Of a stretch of 50,800 bases of DNA, positions 35,701-43,090 are shown in pieces. This stretch comes from Oscillospiraceae bacterium (GTDB taxonomy: Bacteria > Bacillota > Clostridia > Oscillospirales > Ruminococcaceae), in assembly GCA_021201235.1 (NCBI GenBank), contig JAJQFI010000006.1, positions 1 to 50,800 on the forward strand, read 5' to 3'. Each line of letters begins with the position of its first letter. Within the stretch, counting starts at the first letter, position 1. The notes below the pieces were generated by a model. That model made no database searches and had not been told where the DNA came from. It saw nothing but the letters and a program-made list of their open reading frames with translations. A program made the translations under genes and the position numbers.

Positions 35701-37090
35701 TAAGCGTCATGTTCGTGATGACGCCGTTTTTCATCCAGATAGCCTTCATGTCCTGACCGCCGATGTCAAGAAGAAAATCGGTGTCGGGGAAGTACTTGAG
35801 GCACCCCTGCGAATGGGCGACCGTCTCGACGATGTGATAATCGGCGTTGAATGCGCTTGCGAAGAGCTGTTCGCCGTAGCCGGTGGTGCCAACGCCGAGG
35901 ACCTCGAGCTTGATGCCCTGCTCGGCGTATTTGTCCTCGAGGTCCGAAAGCCCCTTGCAGATGACCCGAAGCGGCTCGCCGTTGTTGTTCGAGTAGAACC
36001 GGTCGACAATTCGCTCGTGCTCGTCCATAAGGACAAGCTTCGAGGTGGTGCTTCCCGAGTCGATGCCGATATAAACTTTCAGAACGCCGTTTTCGGTGAT
36101 GGGCTCTTCGAGTTCCCGAAGCTCCGCCATATGCCTCGCTTCAAACTCTTCCCTGTCGGCTTCACTCTTAAAGAACGGTGGCGCGGATTCACTGCCGTTT
36201 ACATCGTCCTTGGCCGCTTCGAGCCTTGCGATAAGCTCGTCGGCGGTGTATGCTTCGTCTCCCGAAAGCCTCTCGGCGGCGATTGCCGTGCCGTAGGCGA
36301 CAATGGTCTCCGGGTACTCGGGGATTACTATATCAGATTCCGAAAGATTAAGCCTCTCGGCGAAAACTTTTATGAGCGTTGGGTTGAATGTAAGCGGTCC
36401 GCCCTCGAAGATTATCGGGGCTTTGAGCTCGAGCCCCTGCGAAAGCCCGCCGATGGTCTGCTTCGCGATGGCGTGGAAGGATGAAAGCGCGATGTCTTCA
36501 CGCTTTGCGCCCTGTATCAGTAGCGGCTGGATGTCGGTCTTTGCGAAAACTCCGCACCGACCCGAGATGTCGAAAACGGTCGTGCCCTTTTCGGCAAGCG
36601 CTTCGAACTCCTCGGTCTTGACGCCAAGAAGCTTTGCAATCTCGTCGATGAATGCGCCCGTGCCGCCGGCACAGCTTCCGTTCATTCGCATGTCGGAGGT
36701 CATCAGTTCGCCGGTGTGCTCGTCCTTGCGGAAGAAGACGACCTTTGCGTCCTGACCGCCGAGCTCGACTGCCGTGCGGACGTCGGGATAGAGCTTCTTG
36801 ACCGCCGCGGCGTTCGCGACGACCTCCTGTATAAACTGAATCCCCGCCGCCTCTGCGACCGGCTTTCCGCCCGAGCCGCAAACGGCTGAACGGAACTTAA
36901 CGCCCGGGAATCTTTCCGAGACTTCTCTTAATAGCCCGATTGCCGTCTCACGCTGACGGGCATTGTGCCTTAAATATCTTGAAAACAAAACCTCATCCGA
37001 ATCGGGATTTTTCACGACGACCTTGACCGTCGTCGACCCGACATCGATGCCGAGAAGCAGAGCCTTCTCTTTTGAAACTGTATCTGTCAA
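32786..37090 (-). CDS. 2-hydroxyacyl-CoA dehydratase activase-type fusion protein
   Basis: A 1,434-residue fusion. Residues about 8-270 and 345-620 are two BadF/BcrA-type ASKHA ATPase domains (LLLGIDVGSTTVKVVVKN with AVELGGQDAKVVFF; VYIGIDSGSTTSKLVL with LLDIGGQDMKAIW). Each has the cysteine motif that binds a bridging 4Fe-4S cluster (MNGSCAGGTGAFIDE; NEACSSGCGSFLENF). A DUF2229 segment (VGLPRVLEFWDSMPFW, SDTICFPAKLAHGHIADL) and an HgdB-like tail (YVHNDICFPCQMVIGEL, FQCDCRMSHYAGLLRKG) follow. Activases of this class use ATP to inject an electron into a dehydratase or reductase; the target of the giant form is unknown. The start TTG at 37090 is preferred because GGAGGAG lies seven bases upstream; a longer frame to 37174 crosses a leader hairpin and has no site. 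Monocistronic. Confidence 0.88.
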   Translation of the reverse strand: MTDTVSKEKALLLGIDVGSTTVKVVVKNPDSDEVLFSRYLRHNARQRETAIGLLREVSERFPGVKFRSAVCGSGGKPVAEAAGIQFIQEVVANAAAVKKLYPDVRTAVELGGQDAKVVFFRKDEHTGELMTSDMRMNGSCAGGTGAFIDEIAKLLGVKTEEFEALAEKGTTVFDISGRCGVFAKTDIQPLLIQGAKREDIALSSFHAIAKQTIGGLSQGLELKAPIIFEGGPLTFNPTLIKVFAERLNLSESDIVIPEYPETIVAYGTAIAAERLSGDEAYTADELIARLEAAKDDVNGSESAPPFFKSEADREEFEARHMAELRELEEPITENGVLKVYIGIDSGSTTSKLVLMDEHERIVDRFYSNNNGEPLRVICKGLSDLEDKYAEQGIKLEVLGVGTTGYGEQLFASAFNADYHIVETVAHSQGCLKYFPDTDFLLDIGGQDMKAIWMKNGVITNMTLNEACSSGCGSFLENFASSLGIKVEDIAESAFRSEHPAHLGSRCTVFMNSTIINEQRNGKLPDDIMAGLCRSIIENVFTKVVRISNTDELGSRVVVQGGTFRNFAVLKALEDYLGKNVTLSPYPGEMGAVGAAILTRRKMKGKTKFIGLDAVRGFDYTTETGVACPHCANHCKRTITRFSSGRAWVTGNRCERGAELEGSEPLEKPKKAPDLYIEREKLLFKDYDVTPVCEEKNVTVGLPRVLEFWDSMPFWSTFFKALGYKVRFSSPSSRGMYESGISFVASDTICFPAKLAHGHIADLAKKGVDRIFMPYVMHMPPEGVDKQSPYVCSVVQGYPMVVKNSQNPAERYGVVFDTPIFHWFSEKNRHTQICEYAVKELGASEKEAEQAFTQAESAIKLFRKTLTDRATEIIADVKKEGKFAVVLAGRPYHTDRFISHDISKKFTEKGVAVLTADSLPGLNEVDLHNTRAEITNDFHTRMLASAVIAAREPELEYVQLVSFGCGHDAILSDEIIRIMTTTSDKPPLILKIDESDASGSLGIRVQSFIETVEIRRNLGLDNPPKPLPEPSPAKFYKKDKKIRTLLIPNISEEVSILLQAICEKEGFMVKTIPIGGPNEIALGKKYVHNDICFPCQMVIGELIGELQKGNYKQDEVAVGMVKFQCDCRMSHYAGLLRKGLDSAGFTEVPILTTDGGDSKDMHPGVFLLGVSAVLEAVWVFEMMDILTDIARKIRPYEINPGETDRVYMACINKLADGIKKSIKEARKAFSETIDDMAKIPYDRTNLKPRVFVTGELLVTYHPGSNFHIERYLESNGMEAVFPRVTDQLRKDFLATMSEISDYKANIFPYPFAVDFLFNYVQDKLEKVAVKHPLYEKVLSPNKLYDSVSDIIPKTLSCGEGWLMAAEIDHYAEKGVKSFIILQPFGCLPNHICGRGVIKSLKDKHPDISILPLDLDPDTSLANVENRLQMLIMNNG

Positions 37091-37102
37091 CCTTACTCCT
37101 CC

Positions 37103-37133
37103 AAAAAATGTCCCTTCGGGCAGTTGCCCGACA
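37103..37133 (-). promoter_or_regulatory. Leader hairpin before the dehydratase-activase gene
   Basis: The minus strand reads TCGGGCA-AC-TGCCCGA with outer TGTC/GACA pairing, then TTTTTT and the GGAGGAG ribosome site. The fold resembles a weak intrinsic terminator in the roughly 95-base leader and may attenuate transcription. Confidence 0.4.
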
Positions 37134-37192
37134 CTTTCCGAATCAGTGTCGTATAATTTAACCACAATCGACAAAATTCGATATTCAGAGTT

Positions 37193-37221
37193 ATTTTACC
37201 ACAACGGAAAAAGAAAGTCAA
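37193..37221 (-). promoter_or_regulatory. Promoter of the dehydratase-activase gene
   Basis: Minus-strand TTGACT (37216-37221), 17-base spacer, TAAAAT (37193-37198) with extended TG. It is part of the 304-base gene-free stretch 37091-37394, which also holds the leader hairpin, the divider hairpin and the divergent promoter. Confidence 0.75.
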
Positions 37222-37283
37222 CGACAACCGAGGGGACAAGGTGGGATATATGGGAGACTTTCGGCTGAAGCCGGAAGGCAAAA

Positions 37284-37309
37284 AAAAGCATCGGTGCTCC
37301 GATGCTTTT
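37284..37309. terminator. Bidirectional terminator-like hairpin between divergent promoters
   Basis: AAAAGCATCGG, loop TGCT, CCGATGCTTTT: an 11-bp stem with A-run and T-run on either side. It lies between two outward-facing promoters, so it ends no visible gene. It may insulate them or be left from an older gene order. A smaller CGGCT/AGCCG hairpin sits next to it at 37262-37273. Confidence 0.65.
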
Positions 37310-37326
37310 CATGTTTTTTTTGTCTC

Positions 37327-37355
37327 TTGACGGAAGCGAAAATTTATGATAAAAT
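37327..37355 (+). promoter_or_regulatory. Promoter of the AAA ATPase / GH13 pair
   Basis: TTGACG (37327-37332), 17-base spacer, TAAAAT (37350-37355) preceded by TGA (extended -10). The leader to the ATPase start is about 33 bases. Confidence 0.75.
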
Positions 37356-37394
37356 ATGATTCATCACCGATTTTCATAAATTTGGAGGTATAAC

Positions 37395-38618
37395 ATGGCA
37401 TATATTCAGCGAGAACTTGAGCGAAAATTCCTACGGCTCAATGACTTCTTCAAAGTCATTCTTGTGACCGGTGCCCGACAGGTCGGAAAAACAACTATGC
37501 TCAGGCATCTGGCTTCGGAAGACAGAACCTATGTCACCCTTGACAACTCCATGGCGAGGGAGCTCGCCAAGTCCGACCCGGTCTTGTTCTTCCAGACCTA
37601 CAAGCCGCCCGTACTCATAGACGAAGTTCAGAAAGCGCCGGAGCTGTTCGAGCAGATAAAAATAATCTGCGACGAGAGCGACGAAAAGGGGCTTATCTGG
37701 CTTACAGGTTCGGAGCAGTTCGAGATGATGAAAAACGTCCGTGAAACCCTTGCCGGAAGAATCGGGATATTGGAGTTATACAGCCTCTCCGAAAGAGAAA
37801 AATCGGGCGTTATCTTTGACGACGAGCTTGATTTCTCGTTCGACGCACTCAGGAGCAGACAACGTCAGCTTCCCAAAAACGACGTAATCAAAGTGTTCGA
37901 GAGCATCTGGGAGGGCGGAATGCCGCAGGTTCAGGGCGTTGACGGCGAGCTCAGGCAGGAGTATTTCAATTCCTATATCGACACCTATCTCATGCGGGAC
38001 GTGACCGAAGCAGGAGGAATCACCGACTCGGTAAAATTCCGGAGATTTCTTTCGGGATGCGCTTCGCTCGTTTCCGAGCAGGTCAACTACAGAACTCTGG
38101 CGGAAGCGGCTGATATTTCTCCGTCGACGGCAAAGCAGTGGCTCAGCGTTCTTGAGGGCTTGCACATCGTCTATCTCTTGGAGCCGTACTCAAACAATGC
38201 GCTCAAGCGTCTCTCGAAGACACCGAAGCTCTATTTCTGCGACACGGGGCTCTGCACCTATCTGTCGATGTGGCTCACACCCGACACTCTTCGGAACGGT
38301 GCGGCAAGCGGGCATTTCTATGAGAATTACGTCGTTATGGAGCTTGTCAGGAACTATGCCTATGCGAAGTCGAAGGCAAACATCACCTATTACCGCGACT
38401 CAAACCTGAAGGAAATCGACGTTTTTGTCGAGGAGAACAACGTCATCCATCCACTCGAAATCAAAAAAAGCGCCTCGCCAGACCGCCGCGAGGTCAAGAA
38501 ATACGACGTTCTTGACAGGGCATCACTGAACCGAGGCGCCGGCGGCATAATCTGCATGTACGAAGAGCCGATGCCGATTGACGAAAACAACTCATTCATT
38601 CCGAGTAATCTGATTTAA
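37395..38618 (+). CDS. AAA family ATPase with C-terminal DUF4143
   Basis: The 407-residue protein has Walker A VTGARQVGKTTML (about 25-37), Walker B PPVLIDEVQKAPELF (about 70-84), sensor-like LIWLTGSEQFEMM and an arginine-containing LAGRIGILELYSLSERE. A middle winged-helix (YRTLAEAADISPSTAKQWLS) and a C-terminal DUF4143 nuclease-like region (FYENYVVMELVRNYAY, ITYYRDSNLKEIDVFVEENN, HPLEIKKSASPDRR) follow. The last block has the E/D...E-x-K layout of PD-(D/E)xK folds. The family is widespread in anaerobes; its role is unproved, with defence or DNA transactions suspected. GGAGG precedes the ATG, and the GH13 gene follows by 25 bases. Confidence 0.88.
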   Translation: MAYIQRELERKFLRLNDFFKVILVTGARQVGKTTMLRHLASEDRTYVTLDNSMARELAKSDPVLFFQTYKPPVLIDEVQKAPELFEQIKIICDESDEKGLIWLTGSEQFEMMKNVRETLAGRIGILELYSLSEREKSGVIFDDELDFSFDALRSRQRQLPKNDVIKVFESIWEGGMPQVQGVDGELRQEYFNSYIDTYLMRDVTEAGGITDSVKFRRFLSGCASLVSEQVNYRTLAEAADISPSTAKQWLSVLEGLHIVYLLEPYSNNALKRLSKTPKLYFCDTGLCTYLSMWLTPDTLRNGAASGHFYENYVVMELVRNYAYAKSKANITYYRDSNLKEIDVFVEENNVIHPLEIKKSASPDRREVKKYDVLDRASLNRGAGGIICMYEEPMPIDENNSFIPSNLI

Positions 38619-38643
38619 GACCATGTAGAAAGGAGACCAAACT

Positions 38644-40218
38644 ATGCCTACAACAAACCAGCCTATCCGGCGCCAGCCGGGTTGGCTCGACAATGCTATC
38701 TTTTATGAAATCTATCCGCAGTCCTTCTGCGATTCGAACGGCGACGGAATCGGGGACTTCGAGGGAATCATCTCGAAGCTCGACTACATCAAGGAGCTTG
38801 GGTGCAACGCCATATGGATGAATCCCTGCTTTGAATCGCCCTTCGGCGATGCGGGGTATGACGTGTCCGACTACTGTAAAGCCGCACCGAGATACGGCAC
38901 AAAAGAAGATCTGAAGCGGCTTTTCGGCGAGGTTCACAAACGCGATATGCACATTCTTCTTGACCTCGTTCCCGGGCACACCTCCGTCGAGCACAAGTGG
39001 TTCAAGGAGTCGATGAAGGCGGAGAAAAACGAATTCACCGACCGATATATCTGGACTGACAGCGTCTGGGAGGCACCGGTTGGCTGTGGCTACCTCAGTG
39101 GAATTGCCAGCCGCGACGGAAACTGCGTCGTCAACTTCTTCTCCCACCAGCCCGCTCTTAACTATGGCTACTACAAGCCCGACCGTCCGTGGCAACAGAG
39201 TATAGACAGTCCCGGTGCAATCGCAACCCGGGAAGCATTGAAAGACATCATGCGCTTCTGGCTCGGGATGGGGTGCGACGGCTTCCGGGTCGACATGGCG
39301 GGGTCGCTCGTCAAGCAGGACGAGGACTCGAAGGGCACAATCGCCCTCTGGCAGAACATCCGCGAATTCTTGGACGAAGAATTCCCCGATGCCGCCATAA
39401 TTTCCGAATGGGGAGAGCCGGACAAGAGCCTGCAGGGCGGCTTCCACATGGACTTCCTTCTCCACTTCGGACCCTCGCACTATAACGACCTCTTCCGCTG
39501 TGAGGAGCCGTTCTTCTCGGACAGAGGCAAGGGCGACGTCTCGGAATTTGTGGCGAAGTATAAAGAGAACTACGAGAAGTCGGAGCGCAAGGGGCTTATC
39601 TGCATCCCCTCCGGAAATCACGACATGGACAGGCTCGCCCGCTCAATCCACGGCGACAATCTGAAAATCGCGTTTGCGTTCCTCCTGTCCATGCCCGGCG
39701 CGCCGTTCATCTATTACGGCGACGAAATCGGGATGAGATATGTCGAGGGGCTCACGTCCGTCGAGGGCGGCTTCTCGAGAACCGGCTCTCGCTCCCCGAT
39801 GCAGTGGGACGACACCACCAACGCCGGCTTCAGCTCTGCCCCGAGGGAGAAGCTCTACATAAAGCTCGATGAGAGCAAAGACCGCCCGACCGCAAAGGCG
39901 CAGATGTCGGACGAAAGCTCACTCCGAAGTGAGATAAAGCGGCTGATAGAAATCCGCCAGTCCCACCCTGCCCTTATGAACAAGGGCGAAATCGAATTCG
40001 TCTATGCCGAAAAGGGCGCCTATCCCCTCGCCTACCTCCGGAGCAGTGGATTTGGGGACGAGAAAATCCTGGTCATTCTGAACCCCGCGGACAGGGAGAC
40101 CGGCTTTGAGTGCGACTATGCGCTCGGCGAGAAAGTCTACTCCTTCGGCGGGAAGGTCACCCAGCAGGGCAAAAAAATAACCGTCCCCGCAAAGACGGCG
40201 GCGTTTATCGAGGTCTGA
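38644..40218 (+). CDS. GH13 family alpha-glucosidase
   Basis: Cytoplasmic glycoside hydrolase, probably acting on short alpha-glucosides. The 524-residue protein has the GH13 regions in order: IFYEIYPQSFCDSNGDGIGD (about 20-39), DLVPGHTSVEHKWF, DGFRVDMAG with nucleophile Asp217, IISEWGEP with acid/base Glu255 and SGNHDMDR with Asp327. The segment RTGSRSPMQWDDTTNAGFSS resembles oligo-1,6-glucosidase and related enzymes. There is no signal peptide. The exact linkage and GH13 subfamily cannot be told. AGAAAGGAGACC precedes the ATG. It shares a transcript with the AAA ATPase, with no obvious functional link. Confidence 0.9.
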   Translation: MPTTNQPIRRQPGWLDNAIFYEIYPQSFCDSNGDGIGDFEGIISKLDYIKELGCNAIWMNPCFESPFGDAGYDVSDYCKAAPRYGTKEDLKRLFGEVHKRDMHILLDLVPGHTSVEHKWFKESMKAEKNEFTDRYIWTDSVWEAPVGCGYLSGIASRDGNCVVNFFSHQPALNYGYYKPDRPWQQSIDSPGAIATREALKDIMRFWLGMGCDGFRVDMAGSLVKQDEDSKGTIALWQNIREFLDEEFPDAAIISEWGEPDKSLQGGFHMDFLLHFGPSHYNDLFRCEEPFFSDRGKGDVSEFVAKYKENYEKSERKGLICIPSGNHDMDRLARSIHGDNLKIAFAFLLSMPGAPFIYYGDEIGMRYVEGLTSVEGGFSRTGSRSPMQWDDTTNAGFSSAPREKLYIKLDESKDRPTAKAQMSDESSLRSEIKRLIEIRQSHPALMNKGEIEFVYAEKGAYPLAYLRSSGFGDEKILVILNPADRETGFECDYALGEKVYSFGGKVTQQGKKITVPAKTAAFIEV

Positions 40219-40235
40219 CCGAAAACAGGCATAAT

Positions 40236-40274
40236 AAAAGCGGCTTCACCCGGGATGGGTGAGGTCGCTTTTTT
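40236..40274. terminator. Bidirectional intrinsic terminator
   Basis: AAAAGCGGCTTCACCC, loop GGGAT, GGGTGAGGTCGC, then TTTTTT. It lies between the convergent GH13 and short-chain dehydrogenase genes and has an A-run on its left arm, so it can serve both strands. Confidence 0.88.
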
Positions 40275-40292
40275 GTGATTATATGGAGTTGT

Positions 40293-41063
40293 TCAGCAGG
40301 TCATACCGCCGTCAACGACGATGTCCTGTCCTGTAATGTATCTGGAAGCATCAGAAACAAGGAACAAAACAGTGTTTCCGATATCGTCAACCTTTCCGGA
40401 ATCACGCAGGGCAATATTGGGAATAAACTGCTCAAGGAAAGCCGGATCCTTGACATAGTCCTGTGTCATTTCTGTCTCGACCATTCCGGGCAGGATGGAG
40501 TTGACACGAATCTTCTGGGGACCAACCATTCTGGCAAGAGTCTTAACCATGCTCCACATTGCGCCCTTGGAAGAAGCATACGCTACGGAGCTCATGCCTG
40601 ATCTTATAGCCGCAACAGAGGAAATATCAACGATTGAACCTCCGCCGACCTTCACCATCTCAGGATAAACATACTTTATCATATAGTAGATTCCATCGAA
40701 ATTAACGCTCATAACGTTGTGAAGATTGTCTGCTTCAAATTGCTCTTCGACAGGAGAATACAGTGTTGAGCTTCCTTCTATGCCTGCACAGTAAACCAAT
40801 GCGTCCACACGACCAAAAGCCTTTACGCACGCATCAACAGCGTTCTTGCAATTCTCTTCGCTGGAAGTATCACAAACCATATATTCGCAGATGCCACCAT
40901 TGCTCGTTATTTCCTTCTGAACATTTGCCAGCTTGCTTTCCCGTCTCGCAAGGATAAAGACCTTTGCCCCTGCCTCAGCGAGAATCTTGGCTGTGCCGGC
41001 ACCCATTCCTGAGCTTGCGCCTGCAACCAATGCTACCTTTCCGTCCATTCTGAATGCATCCAT
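40293..41063 (-). CDS. Short-chain dehydrogenase/reductase
   Basis: A 256-residue classical SDR. The nucleotide-binding motif AGASSGMGAG is at about 15-24, an acidic VCDTSS follows, VYCAGIEG replaces the usual NNAG, the catalytic Ser is in SIVDISSVAA (about 146-155) and the YASSKGAM motif holds the Tyr-x3-Lys pair (about 165-169). ITGQDIVVDGGMTC closes the protein in normal fashion. The Arg after the second strand (ARRESK) suggests NADPH. The substrate is unknown. Codon use is slightly more A/T-rich than in neighbours. The upstream AAAGG is rather far from the ATG. Monocistronic. Confidence 0.9.
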   Translation of the reverse strand: MDAFRMDGKVALVAGASSGMGAGTAKILAEAGAKVFILARRESKLANVQKEITSNGGICEYMVCDTSSEENCKNAVDACVKAFGRVDALVYCAGIEGSSTLYSPVEEQFEADNLHNVMSVNFDGIYYMIKYVYPEMVKVGGGSIVDISSVAAIRSGMSSVAYASSKGAMWSMVKTLARMVGPQKIRVNSILPGMVETEMTQDYVKDPAFLEQFIPNIALRDSGKVDDIGNTVLFLVSDASRYITGQDIVVDGGMTC

Positions 41064-41151
41064 TTAAATACACCATGCCTTTCTTAAGTTTTATCATACA
41101 AAATCTTTCCCGAATGATTGTGACATCATAGTGCCACTCGGGTTTATTCAT

Positions 41152-41180
41152 ATTGTAACTGATTATACAAAAAAATGCAA
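41152..41180 (-). promoter_or_regulatory. Promoter of the short-chain dehydrogenase gene
   Basis: Minus-strand TTGCAT (41175-41180), 17-base spacer, TACAAT (41152-41157). The leader of about 80 bases includes an imperfect inverted repeat (CCCGAATG and CACTCGGG, near 41109-41142). Confidence 0.6.
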
Positions 41181-41244
41181 CCGCTTTGAGAAAAAAATTA
41201 TGAACCTTTTATGAACAAATGCCGGTTTCATACATCAAGCGCAT

Positions 41245-42870
41245 CTACAGCAGGAACTCCGACGTCATCCTTAAAACCGCTTGGATAATCAATCTCAGGG
41301 GCTCGTCCAGATATTGAGAGGCAAGAACGGAAGTCTCTTCGCCGCAGGTCAGGCATGCTGTGACAACCGTGGCGGTTCTGTAGTTATCAGCTCCGACTAA
41401 GACAGGCACACTGCCGGAATATGTGTGTCCGAGAGCCTCCGTCTCGCTGTCAATGTAGCTGTCGCCGCAGACTGAACAGGTATGAACGGTATATCCGCCC
41501 TCGGTGCAGGTCGGTTCTGTTACGGTTTCCTCATAGTTGTGACCGGTAGCTTCCGTTTCGCTGTCGGTATAGGTGTCGCCGCAGTTGGAGCATACATGGG
41601 TTGTGTACCCACCCTCGGTGCAGGTTGGTTCTGTTACAATCTCTTCATAGCTATGACCGGTCGCTTCTATAACAGTATCGCTGAGCAAAATTTCGGTCGT
41701 GGCGTCCTCGTCGCTGAAATAGGTGTCACAGCCAGAGCAGTACCAATAGTCGATGTTGCCCTTCGTTGTGCATGTGGCGCTTTTTGCCTTGGTTTTGGTC
41801 AAAGTATGAGTGTGCACCTCCTCGACTGTCTCCTCGGTAGTCTTGTTGGAGGTCTCGAGAGTCAGATAGCTTGACGGGTACAGCGACAATGTCACGCTGT
41901 CGTAGGTATAGGTGACGGTTTTTGATTTGGTAACGAAAGTATAGCCGGAGGAATCGCTCGAGTCGGCATCGCTTGCGCAAACCATGAAGAGCCCTCCGTT
42001 CTGACCGACAGTGCCGGCGTCGCTGTTGGTGACATCAACAAGATAGTTGACGCCGTCGAGGCAGACAATATTCCACATGTGAGTCCCGTCGCCGGTGCCT
42101 CCTGTCACTGTGCCGCTGACCGTGATGCAGTCGATGCCCGCAAGGTCGCAGAGATACTTGAACGCCTTTGAATAGCCCTCGCAGACGACATTAGTCGAGG
42201 TGTCCTGATCGAAGACATAGACGAGCTGCCAGATGTCGCCATAGTCTGCGTCCGAATGGTCGCTGTCATATGAGACCAGGGAGCAGATGGTGTCCTTAAA
42301 CGCTGTGAGCTTTTCCTCGTCGGAGCAGCTCGCATATTTCTTTACGATCGACTGTGCATATTTTGCGGCTGTCTGCGCCGCGGAAATCTTCGTCGAGTCG
42401 ACGGTGGTGGACGAACCTCCCGACTGATAATCGGTCGCTACCGGCAATGTCACCGTAATCGTGGCAATCAGCTCCGTGTCCCAACCGGAAAACTCCTCTT
42501 CCGCATATGCTTCAGCTCTCTTATCAATCCAGTAAAACTCGTAAGGACAATCATAGATAAGATAACTGATAATCAGATTTAAGTCGAGCGTTTCCGCAAA
42601 AGCATTTGCCGCATTTTCCATGGTTCTGTCATCGATAATCCGGGCTACGCCCAGAGAAGTTGTGTCACAGCTGACCTCTATTGTGACAACCGTCGACGAT
42701 ACCGTGCCGTCGGCAATATTTTTTATCGCCGCCTTCAGCTTCCGGTATGCCTCGAGATTGACGCCGCTCAGCGCGTCCTCACCGTTGTAGCTTGCGGACA
42801 GAGGCACCGGCATGAGCTGAACCGCCATTACAACTGCAATAATTAAAGATAAGATTTTCCTTGATTTCAT
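41245..42870 (-). CDS. Secreted transglutaminase-like surface protein with Cys-pair repeats
   Basis: Start at 42870 (MKSRKILSLIIAVVMAVQLM, a signal peptide) follows AGGAAGAAAG; a longer frame would read through a leader terminator. The 541-residue protein has a transglutaminase-like core with Cys230 in NVVCEGYSKAF, His264 in GTHMWNI and Asp279 in YLVDVTNS. The C-terminal region (about 372-520) has three or four repeats of the type CTEGGYTTHVCSNCGDTYTD followed by SETEATGH, each with paired Cys that could bind metal. No sorting motif is visible. The last 20 residues look atypical; another frame there continues further, so a small frameshift is possible. It probably acts on the cell wall or secreted proteins. 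Confidence 0.82.
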   Translation of the reverse strand: MKSRKILSLIIAVVMAVQLMPVPLSASYNGEDALSGVNLEAYRKLKAAIKNIADGTVSSTVVTIEVSCDTTSLGVARIIDDRTMENAANAFAETLDLNLIISYLIYDCPYEFYWIDKRAEAYAEEEFSGWDTELIATITVTLPVATDYQSGGSSTTVDSTKISAAQTAAKYAQSIVKKYASCSDEEKLTAFKDTICSLVSYDSDHSDADYGDIWQLVYVFDQDTSTNVVCEGYSKAFKYLCDLAGIDCITVSGTVTGGTGDGTHMWNIVCLDGVNYLVDVTNSDAGTVGQNGGLFMVCASDADSSDSSGYTFVTKSKTVTYTYDSVTLSLYPSSYLTLETSNKTTEETVEEVHTHTLTKTKAKSATCTTKGNIDYWYCSGCDTYFSDEDATTEILLSDTVIEATGHSYEEIVTEPTCTEGGYTTHVCSNCGDTYTDSETEATGHNYEETVTEPTCTEGGYTVHTCSVCGDSYIDSETEALGHTYSGSVPVLVGADNYRTATVVTACLTCGEETSVLASQYLDEPLRLIIQAVLRMTSEFLL

Positions 42871-42890
42871 AGTCTTTCTTCCTGAATTTT

Positions 42891-42929
42891 CGCAAAACAA
42901 AAATCTCTTCCGGCGAACCGAAAGAGATT
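42891..42929 (-). terminator. Terminator in the leader of the secreted transglutaminase gene
   Basis: Minus-strand AATCTCTTTCGG, tetraloop TTCG, CCGGAAGAGATT, then TTTGTTTTG. It is a 12-bp intrinsic terminator located between this gene's own promoter and its start codon, about 20 bases before the ATG, so it is likely an attenuator. Confidence 0.8.
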
Positions 42930-42976
42930 CCAAGATAAACACACAAATCCATCCGGTCCCCCTGCTGTATGCTAAA

Positions 42977-43005
42977 ATTGTAGCATATCAAGGCGGGATT
43001 GTCAA
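42977..43005 (-). promoter_or_regulatory. Promoter of the secreted transglutaminase gene, with palindrome
   Basis: Minus-strand TTGACA (43000-43005), 17-base spacer, TACAAT (42977-42982) with extended TG. The -10 is embedded in the perfect palindrome TATGCTA-N6-TAGCATA, which could be a repressor site. Confidence 0.8.
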
Positions 43006-43043
43006 CTGGGGTTGGGGGTGGGAAGGGTGAAAATGAGCAAAAC

Positions 43044-43077
43044 AAAGGCGACCAACTTTTGACAGTCAGTCGCCTTT
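43044..43077 (-). terminator. Intrinsic terminator of the Cna_B adhesin gene
   Basis: Minus-strand AAAGGCGACTGACT, loop, AGTTGGTCGCCTTT, then GTTTTG. An almost identical hairpin stands at 50674-50706 behind the related upstream gene. Confidence 0.85.
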
Positions 43078-43090
43078 GGGTTTTATTATG

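Noticed and set aside
35588-36484. Plus-strand open frame opposite the dehydratase activase
   Set aside because: Antisense shadow without start site or domain.
41482-41760. CRISPR-like tandem repeat
   Set aside because: The repeats are protein-coding (CTEGGYT...CSNCGDTY modules of the secreted protein), not direct repeats with unique spacers.
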